A stretch of DNA of 64,000 nt from Burkholderiales bacterium. Lineage in GTDB: Bacteria; Pseudomonadota; Gammaproteobacteria; Burkholderiales; UBA11063. Of this stretch, positions 44,535-53,500 are shown piece after piece. The notes under the pieces are model-generated. The model made no database searches, was not told the DNA's origin, and saw only the letters and a list, made by a program, of their open reading frames with translations. Each line of letters starts with the position of its first letter. Position 1 is the first letter of the stretch. Both the position numbers and the translations under genes were made by a program. The stretch is taken from contig JAIEPY010000022.1 in NCBI GenBank assembly GCA_019748155.1, positions 16,444 to 80,443 on the forward strand, given 5' to 3'.

Positions 44535-46172
44535 ATGTTTTTTTTAAGATTAAATCAAACGCGTTGGCTAGATAAAAAACTAGCTAGGATATGCTTATTT
44601 ATTTATCATGGATGGATTACAGGTAAGAAGTCATCAATCATTTTTTTTATTACTAATTTATTTGGTCTTATATTATCTTTTATTATGATGTTTCGCTCCG
44701 ATTTATTCCTAGGTTTAGATGAAACATTTGATGGAACTCTTTGGAGTGGATTGAATAGCTTTTTAGCTGCAATCTGGACAGGGCTATTAATGTTGGCAAT
44801 ATATATCACAACTTCTTTGTACCCAGAAATACAAAAAGATTTATATGACCTAGATGATGAGACAATAGCTATACAATTGTTAGATATCAATCCTGTAACA
44901 ATGCTATTTTTTCAAACATCAATAGCACTAATATCTTTATCTATTACTTCTCTAGTTATATTTATCGAAAAATTTTCAGATGAGAGTGTAATTAAATATT
45001 ATGTATTTTTTTATTTATTCTTTATAGTAGAAGCTTTATGTATTGAGTTATTTAATATTAGAAAAGTCTTCTTTAAAAGCAAAAATTACACGTATGATCT
45101 TTTAAAGCTTGCTAAATATGATGTTCAAAATAGGAATAAGTTTATTAATGCGCTAAAAAGCTTTATGAAAAAAGACTTCAATAAAAGCATGCATAATAAA
45201 TTATCAAAAGATTACTGCTTAATCAATAAAAAATGCCTAATATCAAAAGATTATGAATTTGTACAATTAATTATAAAAGAATGTTATATTGAATTGCTGG
45301 TAGATTTTAATCGGGAAGATAACCAAAAATACATTAATTTGCTATACTTATTACAGCCTGTACAAGAAAACTTATTAGAAATAGATAACCAATATGTAAC
45401 CAATTACTTTTGTAAAATTATTGAATTAAATTTAGTTTTGGATAAGCGTAGTCAAAATCAATTAGTCGATTATTATATTCAAACAATACAACAGCTTGTA
45501 ACTTCCAAAGCTAAAGAATGGAATAAATCAGAATTTATTAAAGGAATATTAGCTACTTATAAGAGTACTAACTCATTATATCAAATAGTCTTTAGAAGTA
45601 ATATATTTGATGAGTTTATTGAACAGCAAAATTATGCTCCTGCGGCTAGTGGTTTAGCGTATGGATTTTTTCTTAATCTTGCATATAAATCAAATATGAA
45701 GTATTTCAAAAAACATGGGTTTCTATGTGCTGATTTATTAAAATTAATGATTGCGGTTGAGTTGGCTGAACCAATTGGTGACTTTATACCATTAAATTTA
45801 TCTATTAATTGCTTACCTGAAATTTTAACCAAATGTATTGAATGTGACGATTCTTTATTTGTCCATTTTGTTATTTTTGTATTCTACTATAATAAATTAT
45901 TTCCTACCCAATCAATTAAAATTGATCAATTCGTTAAAATCTTAAATAATTATAATGATTCGTATTATAACTTATTAAATGAGATGATTATACTATCTAC
46001 CAATAATGTTGAAATAATTGAGATTGAAGAAATTAGTGGTGGTAATTTCATGAATAAAGATGGACACTTCGATCTGTACAGGACTAGAGAAATGGATTCT
46101 TTTCTAGGAAGTAATTTATGTAATGATCTGAATAATAGAGATATTTTCAGAACTTGTGGCATAATTTATTGA
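44535..46172 (+). CDS. Uncharacterised protein with N-terminal transmembrane segments
   Basis: 545 aa; hydrophobic stretches 'IIFFITNLFGLILSFIMMF', 'LAAIWTGLLMLAIYITTSLY', 'LFFQTSIALISLSITSLVIFI', 'YYVFFYLFFIVEALCIELF'; ATG abuts the HEPN stop codon. Confidence 0.6.
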   Translation: MFFLRLNQTRWLDKKLARICLFIYHGWITGKKSSIIFFITNLFGLILSFIMMFRSDLFLGLDETFDGTLWSGLNSFLAAIWTGLLMLAIYITTSLYPEIQKDLYDLDDETIAIQLLDINPVTMLFFQTSIALISLSITSLVIFIEKFSDESVIKYYVFFYLFFIVEALCIELFNIRKVFFKSKNYTYDLLKLAKYDVQNRNKFINALKSFMKKDFNKSMHNKLSKDYCLINKKCLISKDYEFVQLIIKECYIELLVDFNREDNQKYINLLYLLQPVQENLLEIDNQYVTNYFCKIIELNLVLDKRSQNQLVDYYIQTIQQLVTSKAKEWNKSEFIKGILATYKSTNSLYQIVFRSNIFDEFIEQQNYAPAASGLAYGFFLNLAYKSNMKYFKKHGFLCADLLKLMIAVELAEPIGDFIPLNLSINCLPEILTKCIECDDSLFVHFVIFVFYYNKLFPTQSIKIDQFVKILNNYNDSYYNLLNEMIILSTNNVEIIEIEEISGGNFMNKDGHFDLYRTREMDSFLGSNLCNDLNNRDIFRTCGIIY

Positions 46173-46203
46173 TAATAAAACCTATTAAAGTACAAATAAA
46201 TAT

Positions 46204-46474
46204 ATGAACATTAAAAACTACATCTCCGGCGAATTACGCCAAGAAGACCTATACAAAAGCTTTGTGCCATACCTTTACTTGGGATGAGCCGCAAATTAAT
46301 ACATTGCTGGAAGATGCAACTCGTGCATTGGGTGAACTTAATGCGTTTACTATGATAGTGCCAAATGTGGATATTTTTATCTAGATGCACATCACCAAGG
46401 AAGCTAATACCTCCAGCAAGATAGATGGCACCAAGGCTGAGATTAATAATGTTTTATATTTAGACGCTATTTAG
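46204..46474 (+). pseudogene. Decayed Fic-family protein (N-terminal fragment)
   Basis: MNIKNYISGELRQEDLYKSF // frameshift // TFTWDEPQINTLLEDATRALGELNAFTMIVPNVDIFI*MHITKEANTSSKIDGTKAEINNVLY; Fic N-terminal signature with frameshift and stop. Confidence 0.75.
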
Positions 46475-46506
46475 GTATTTATAACAAAACTTAGAGTAAG
46501 CGGAGG

Positions 46507-46662
46507 TTATAATTAAAGTTAGAGCTCTAACTTTAATTATAAAAAACCTTAGTAAAATATGGAGGCTCAACTTTAACTAAGGAATCTGCTTAGTAAAGTT
46601 TAGAGGCTTAACCTTTACTAAAAAAGTCCATAGTCAACGTTAGAGTTCTAAGCTTGACTATG
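46507..46662. repeat. Array of four ~34-36 bp palindromes spaced about 40 bp centre-to-centre
   Basis: 46507-46542 perfect 36-bp palindrome ttataattaaagttagag|ctctaactttaattataa; imperfect palindromes 46547-46582, 46590-46621, 46629-46662; centres ~46524.5, 46564.5, 46605.5, 46645.5. Confidence 0.9.
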
Positions 46663-46681
46663 AAAATAAAAAGAGAAATTT

Positions 46682-48151
46682 ATGACACTCGAACGCACCA
46701 ATGAATATTTGATCAGTTTACTTCATGAGCTAATCAAACTGCCACAAGAAACTGAATGGCTCGAATTTAAAACCAATAAAGCCAAACCAACAGACATTGG
46801 CGAATACATCTCTGCATTGTCAAATTCTGCGGCGCTCAAAGGTAAATCTCATGGTTATATGATTTGGGGTATTGAGAATAATAGCCATGATATTGTTGGA
46901 ACGACCTTTGATCCATTTGCCGAAAAAATCGGCAATGAGGAGTTAATCAATTGGCTAATACAACGGTTATCACCACGAATTTATTTTTGCTTTTATAACG
47001 TAAATTATGATGGTAAGCCAGTTATAATACTTGAAATAAATAGCGCAAGTAATACACCGGTTAAATTCACGCATACAGAATTTATTCGCATCGGAAGTTA
47101 TAAAAAGCCACTCCATGATCATCCTGAAGTAGCTAAAACGTTATGGCGGATATTAGACCAAATTCCCTTTGAATTACAGCCAGCAGCAGAGCTTGTGAAC
47201 GAAGATGAAATTTTACAATTACTAGATTATCCAGCATTCTTTGATTTAATTAATTTATCATTACCAGAGAATCGCAACGGAATAATTAGCCGTTTAGCCG
47301 ATGAAAGACTAATTATTGCTAGTGCCATAACTGGAAAATGGACAATTACTAATTTAGGCGCAATTTTATTTGCTAAAAAATTAAAGCAATTTAGACATCT
47401 TGAGCGTAAATCAGTCCGGGTTATTTTGTATCGAGGGAATAGCCGTCTTGAAACAATCAAAGAATTTGAATTAAATAAAGGTTTTGCAACTGGTTTTGCT
47501 GGACTAATTGAATTTATAAATTCACAACTTCCACATAATGAAGTAATCGGTACGGCATTGCGCAAGAATGTGTTAATGTATCCTGAACTAGCGGTTCGTG
47601 AGTTAGTTGCCAATGCCATAATTCATCAAGACCTGACTATTACTGGTGCAGCTCCAATGATTGAAATATTTGTGAATAGATTAGAGATAACCAATCCTGG
47701 TGCCCCGATAGTCGATGTTATTCGCTTTTTAGACGCGCCACCGCGCAGTCGTAATGAATTAATGGCGGCTTTTATGCGTAGAATAGGTATTTGTGAAGAA
47801 CGCGGTAGCGGTATTGATAAGGTGGTTTCACAAACTGAACTATATCAGCTTCCTGCTCCGTTATTTACTGTAATTGATGATAATACTAAAGCTGTTTTAT
47901 TTTCTCATAAGACCTACAATGAAATGGAAACTCACGAGCGAGTAATGGCATGTTATTTACACTGTTGTCTTAAATTTGTTAATCATGAGTCGATGAATAA
48001 TGCTTCATTAAGAGAGCGCTTTGGAATTAAAGATGGAAATAGTGCAATAGTTTCTAGGATAATAAAACAGGCTATTGAAGATGGATTGATTCGCTTACAC
48101 GATCCATTAGCAAATCGTAAATCATGGAGATACGTGCCTTTTTGGGCTTGA
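46682..48151 (+). CDS. ATP-binding AlbA_2-domain putative regulator (COG2865-like), second copy
   Basis: 'ETEWLEFKTNKAKPTDIGEYISALSNSAALKGKSHGYMIWGIENN', 'YPELAVRELVANAIIHQDLTITG', 'CEERGSGIDKVV'. Confidence 0.85.
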   Translation: MTLERTNEYLISLLHELIKLPQETEWLEFKTNKAKPTDIGEYISALSNSAALKGKSHGYMIWGIENNSHDIVGTTFDPFAEKIGNEELINWLIQRLSPRIYFCFYNVNYDGKPVIILEINSASNTPVKFTHTEFIRIGSYKKPLHDHPEVAKTLWRILDQIPFELQPAAELVNEDEILQLLDYPAFFDLINLSLPENRNGIISRLADERLIIASAITGKWTITNLGAILFAKKLKQFRHLERKSVRVILYRGNSRLETIKEFELNKGFATGFAGLIEFINSQLPHNEVIGTALRKNVLMYPELAVRELVANAIIHQDLTITGAAPMIEIFVNRLEITNPGAPIVDVIRFLDAPPRSRNELMAAFMRRIGICEERGSGIDKVVSQTELYQLPAPLFTVIDDNTKAVLFSHKTYNEMETHERVMACYLHCCLKFVNHESMNNASLRERFGIKDGNSAIVSRIIKQAIEDGLIRLHDPLANRKSWRYVPFWA

Positions 48152-48152
48152 T

Positions 48153-48259
48153 TTTCATTTGATGGTCATTTGATGAAATTATCTAATTTGCCTTGCGAAT
48201 GTCTTGTTTTATAATTATAACAGTGAGTTATATTGATGGTTTCATTTGATGGTCATTTG
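48153..48259 (+). repeat. Pair of 20-bp direct repeats tttcatttgatggtcatttg
   Basis: Identical copies at 48153-48172 and 48240-48259. Confidence 0.85.
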
Positions 48260-48327
48260 CATGGATTAGACTAAATGGCATAAATACATATTAAGGTAAG
48301 ATATTTTAGATAAAAAAGGAAGCACAA

Positions 48328-49218
48328 ATGAAGCAAAATACTAACATAATAGCACCTATTACCGATAATGGTTATCATTCGATTGAATCTATTGCCGAGA
48401 AGTTAAAGTATTTCAGTCGGCCATTTCCACTCGCAACAGTGGAAGAAGCAATAAAGCACAAAAATGAAATAACGCCCAAATTATTGGAGTACTTGGACTA
48501 TGCATATAAGCACCATTTAACGCTAGATGAAGATTATATGGGGCATACATATGCATTATTTTTATTGGCTGAATTTAAAGAGAAGCGTGCATTTACTACC
48601 GTTATGAATATTCTGGAGCTACCTGAAGAATCGTTGGATTTATTATTGGGAGACTCTTTGACTGAAGGTTATGCCAAGATAATTACCTCGCTATATAATG
48701 GTGATTTAGCTGCCATAAAAAGAGTTATTGAAAATCCTGATGGTTATTTATACGCAAGAACAGCAGCATTCAATAGCCTAGTTAGTTTGGTCAAAGTATC
48801 TGTTCTAGACCAAGAGGAAATAATTCAATACATAGCCTCATTATTTCTAGTGGAGAACTTTAGGTGTGATCCAACGTTAATGGCATTTTTAGTAGCTAGT
48901 GCATGTCACTTACAATCCGATAGCTTATATGCTACGATTGAAGAATTATTCAAATTAAACTTAATCGACGAAGAAATTATCAACTTAAATGATGTGGAAT
49001 ACTATAAATCTAAAATTTATAATAGCGATGTTAATGAACATAATATTGGTTATATTGATAGTGCCATTGAGAGTATGAGTTGGTGGTATTGTTTTAAGGA
49101 AGAGGAACGGTTTATTCCTCAAATTCCGGTGGCTCGTGGAGTAAAGATTGGTCGAAATGATCCTTGTCCATGTGGTAGCGGCAAAAAATATAAAAAATGC
49201 TGTGGCAGCAATTTATAA
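48328..49218 (+). CDS. DUF1186-like protein with C-terminal SEC-C motif
   Basis: C-terminus '[20 protein letters not shown]' is a canonical SEC-C zinc motif; helical repeat-like body. Confidence 0.75.
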   Translation: MKQNTNIIAPITDNGYHSIESIAEKLKYFSRPFPLATVEEAIKHKNEITPKLLEYLDYAYKHHLTLDEDYMGHTYALFLLAEFKEKRAFTTVMNILELPEESLDLLLGDSLTEGYAKIITSLYNGDLAAIKRVIENPDGYLYARTAAFNSLVSLVKVSVLDQEEIIQYIASLFLVENFRCDPTLMAFLVASACHLQSDSLYATIEELFKLNLIDEEIINLNDVEYYKSKIYNSDVNEHNIGYIDSAIESMSWWYCFKEEERFIPQIPVARGVKIGRNDPCPCGSGKKYKKCCGSNL

Positions 49219-49321
49219 CATCGTCAATGTTATCCGCTTATCTTTGACGATGAAGTAAAACGTGCTAATTTACCACGTAGTACACGGCGAATTTATTAAC
49301 CATTAACAAAATGCGATACAA

Positions 49322-50314
49322 ATGGAAACAAATAATACTCAGATACTAATTTATCAAAGTAATGATGGCAGTATAAAGCTAGATGTTCATCTTGAAGATG
49401 AAACAGTATGGCTTACACAAGAACAAATTGCGCAATTATTTGGTAAAGCTAAATCAACAATCAGTGAACATATTAAAAATATATTCAATGAAGGTGAATT
49501 GCTAAGAGACTGTTCCACACATAAGTTCGGAAATTCCGAATTTATGCAAAAACCAAGTACATACTACAATTTAGAGGTAGTTATTGCCGTTGGTTACCGT
49601 GTTAAATCCCAGCAAGGTACACAATTCAGAATTTGGGTGACACAACGCCTAAAAGAATATATCATCAAAGGCTTTGTACTTAATGATGAGCGTTTCAAAT
49701 CTGGTTCATCAATGAATTATTTTGATGAGTTACAACAACGCATTCGGGAAATACGCTTATCAGAAAGATTCTTTTACCAAAAAATAAAAGATATTTATAC
49801 CACCAGTATTGACTATAGCGCTAATGATGAAAAAACTACCCAGTTTTTCAAAATTGTACAAAATAAATTATTATGGGCGGTTAGCCAAAATACAGCTGCA
49901 GAGCTGGTTTATCGACGTGTTGATGCAACTCTTCCATTAATGGGTATGCAATCTTTTGGTAAGTTAGTTGCTCAGGCTAAAAAGTCAGACGTTAGTATTG
50001 CGAAAAATTACCTAAATGAAGATGAAATAAAATTACTCGGTTTATTGGTTGAGCAATATCTAGCCTTTGCTGAAACGATGGCGCAGCAACGTACCCCAAT
50101 GTATATGGATGATTGGATCAAACGTCTTGATGTTATTTTACAACTAAACGGACGTGAGTTATTAACTCATGCGGGTAAAATCAGCCATAACATGGCACTT
50201 GAAAAATCTAGTATTGAGTATGAAACATATAAGAAACAGCAACAACAATTAGAGTATCAAAATAATATCAATGAATTAGAACAAGATATTAAACAATTAA
50301 GCTGCGCAGTCTAA
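49322..50314 (+). CDS. RhuM family protein (virulence RhuM/COG3943-like)
   Basis: 'DETVWLTQEQIAQLFGKAKSTISEHIKNIFNEGEL', 'TYYNLEVVIAVGYRVKSQQGTQFRIWVTQRLKEYIIKGFVLNDERFK'. Confidence 0.88.
   Translation: METNNTQILIYQSNDGSIKLDVHLEDETVWLTQEQIAQLFGKAKSTISEHIKNIFNEGELLRDCSTHKFGNSEFMQKPSTYYNLEVVIAVGYRVKSQQGTQFRIWVTQRLKEYIIKGFVLNDERFKSGSSMNYFDELQQRIREIRLSERFFYQKIKDIYTTSIDYSANDEKTTQFFKIVQNKLLWAVSQNTAAELVYRRVDATLPLMGMQSFGKLVAQAKKSDVSIAKNYLNEDEIKLLGLLVEQYLAFAETMAQQRTPMYMDDWIKRLDVILQLNGRELLTHAGKISHNMALEKSSIEYETYKKQQQQLEYQNNINELEQDIKQLSCAV
49520..49546. repeat. In-frame palindrome within rhuM
   Basis: cataagttcggaa-a-ttccgaatttatg, 13 bp arms with one mismatch; encodes HKFGNSEFM. Confidence 0.8.
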
Positions 50315-50477
50315 CCAAGCCGATGGTCTAGATGAAAATATTGAAGCTGGAAAACGAGGTGGTAAAATTGCTAAACGAGCCAAAGATGATTTTGAACAAG
50401 AAACAGGACAAAAAGTTATCAGTGGTGAAAATTTTTTACCGCCACAGACACAAAATAAAAAATTAAAAAACAAATAG
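50303..50477 (+). pseudogene. Out-of-frame antirepressor (Bro/KilA-like) C-terminal remnant
   Basis: Shifted frame after rhuM reads AQSNQADGLDENIEAGKRGGKIAKRAKDDFEQETGQKVISGENFLPPQTQNKKLKNK*, resembling phage antirepressor C-termini. Confidence 0.5.
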
Positions 50478-50546
50478 CATGACTAATTTAGTACACGTAA
50501 GCTATGTACAAACAAGACAAATATTTAGTTGGAACAAACTATACTT

Positions 50547-53500
50547 ATGAATAACACACTTCACCCATTGCAGCAAATTAGCTTTAACCATGCCAATCAG
50601 GCTTATGTGGTTGAAGCTAGTGCCGGAACTGGTAAAACCTGGACTATTGAACGCCTCTATATCAAAGCCTTGCTTGAATCCAGTCAGCCATATGATGTTA
50701 GCCTACCATTAAGTGTTGAAAATATCTTAGTGGTAACCTTTACCAATGATGCGACCAATGAGTTAAAGCAACGGATTGCAACCCAGATTCAAACCACGAT
50801 TAATGCTCTGATTGTTATGAATAAGCAGGGCTTAGATATTGGGGAAGATATTTTTTTAGCATATCTCGCAACACGGGCAGAGCTGTTTGAGAAAGATGTA
50901 ACGTTGTTGAGCCGCGCTTTACAAAATTTTGATCAATCAGCGATTTACACGATTCACGGTTTTTGCAAGCGGATTATTGAAGATTATCAGTTTGAATGTA
51001 AAACCCCGAGTCAGTTTGAATTAGTTGCAAATAAAGGTCGCTTGATAGAAAATCTGGTTGTTGATTTTATGCGTAGTGAGATTATCAATAATCCACAATT
51101 TAAGGACTGTATTGCCGAGGTGTTGAGTAATTTAGAGCAACTCTTTAATAGCAGCGATTTTCAGCAAAGCTTAGTTGAAAAAATCAGTGCTAAATTACCC
51201 AAAGATATGTTTGAACTACTTGATAATGGCTACCAACTTAAATATAATTTAAGCAATGTCCCGGCAAGTTTGGCGTTACTAAGTCAGAGTGAACTTAGCG
51301 AAGAGGATAAACGACAGGCTAAAGCGCAATTTTTAGCGTATTTGATGCAGCATCTGGCAGCCAAATTTCCAGCAGTTAATGAATTATCGGGCGTTTTATC
51401 TTATGATGATTTAATTCAGAAAGTTGCCGATAGCCTCAAAGCAAATTTGATTGATACTGACTCTAGCTCTTCCAATATATTGGCGGATAAAATATATCAG
51501 CAATTTCCCGTTGCCTTTATTGATGAGTTTCAAGATACCGATAGTTTACAGTGGCAAATTTTTAACCAGATCTATCACTTGCAACAATCTACTCGGCGCG
51601 GTAATGTCGTGGTAGTTGGTGATCCCAAACAGGCTATTTATCGTTTTCGTGGTGCAGATATTGATACTTATCTCGCTGCACGTTCTCAAATTGGCACTAA
51701 ATTAGAATTAAAGCATAATTTTCGTTCACATCCGGAGATTATGAATTTTGTTAATCAGCTTTTTAGTCTGGATAATCAAAATTGTACGAGTGAGACTAGT
51801 TTTCTGGGGAGTGGTATTGATTATAGTGAAGTAGTGGCAGCAGCAAGTAACAATGAGTTGTATTTACCAGAGCGGCATGAGCTGAATACTTTAGCACGAG
51901 ATAATTCGATAAATGTTGAATTTAGTGATGCACCGGTGCAACTTGTTGCGATTAATGGCGTTTCAGCTGATGAACGGCGTAAGCGTTTGTTGATGGCAAT
52001 TAGTTTTGAAATTTTAGCCTTATTAAAATTAAATCCCGAACTCAAAGGCAAGATTGCAATTTTAGTTTCCAAAAATAGTGAAGCCAACGAGTTGGTTAAG
52101 TTTCTGGCTAAATATGGCTTAAAAGCAGCCGAACTAAAATTAGGTAATATTTTTGCTACTAGTAGCGCGCTAGATTTATATCATATTTTATTAGCGATTA
52201 GTGATCTCAATAATCGTAAAAATTTTATGCGCGCGCTGAGTACGCAATTACTTAATCTTGATTTAGCTAGTTTGAATCTTGAAAGTAACCCTGATAATAA
52301 TCTGTTTGAACTATTACAGCAACAATTCTTTACTTATAAGGAGATTTGGGAGCGACAGGGGATAATTTCACTTGTATACCACTTGATTCAGGATGTGATT
52401 GCCAACCACTCTAGCACCAGCGCGATTGTTTCACACCGTGAGCTTGCCAATATTTGGCAATTGGCTGAGTTACTCAATAAGCAAGCGAGTAAATTACATA
52501 ATCAAGCCGAGTTGCTGTATTGGTTTTTACATAAGACCCACGATGCACAAAGCAATCTGGAGAGCGATTTGGATGGCAATAATGAAGAGTTGGTACGCTT
52601 GGATAATGATGATGAGCAGATTATCATTACGACCCAGCACAAAGCCAAAGGGCTGGAATACGAAATCTTATTTTGTCCATTTTTCAAAAGCGGGATAAAG
52701 CTTGATGGAACCTATGATTTTAACTATCGCCGCCCATTTTTTAGTAATTTCCGCGATGAGAATGGGATGCGCTCGGAATTAATCATGGATACCATGCTTG
52801 GTACTCAGATTATTGCCAATGACAACAAGGAAGCTCATCGACTAAATTATGTTGCGCTTACGCGTGCCAAGCAGCGGTTATATATTTATCTCAAACAGCC
52901 TACCATCACCAAAAGCACAGGCAAATATAATAGCAATCAACGCCCGGATAAAATTGGCGAATTATTTGGCTATGTCGAAAAAGATCCACAGGATAATAGT
53001 CATAATTTATTTAGTTATGCCAATTTTTTTGCCGAAGATCCTAGTTTGGCACTCAAACAGCCGGCCTTATTACCGGGAGTAGCTGTTTATAATCGCAATA
53101 GTTTGCGTGAAGAAGACTTGCAGGCATTAAAATTTACTGCGCCACCGCGCACTGCTAGTGCTAATGAGTTTTATACGATGTATGCTGAATTTAATGCGCA
53201 AAGGTGCTATACCCGTCAGAGTTATACTGCCTTGACTACTCATGGAGCCGAGGATTTTGATATTAGCGATTATTTTGTTAAAAATGAAGCCCAGCAAATA
53301 GCTACACCGAATTATCGTTATTCTATTTTAAGTGATGGACAGCTCCGTGGTGCAAGTTTTGGAGTACTTTTTCATAGTTTGTGTGAAGCTTATCCGTTTA
53401 GTCCGACTCAGCTGCAGCAACTTTTGCAGCAAGAGAATCTGAGCGCCGATGATGAACATGATTATCCAGCGCAGTTTAGTGCGATGCTTGAAGAAACTTT

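Noticed and set aside
46507-46662. Possible CRISPR-like array
   Set aside because: The units are palindromes with differing sequences and only a short shared centre. There are no identical direct repeats, no spacers of constant length, and no cas genes.
47227-47619. 130 aa minus-strand ORF
   Set aside because: Antisense to the AlbA_2 gene with no motif or independent signals.
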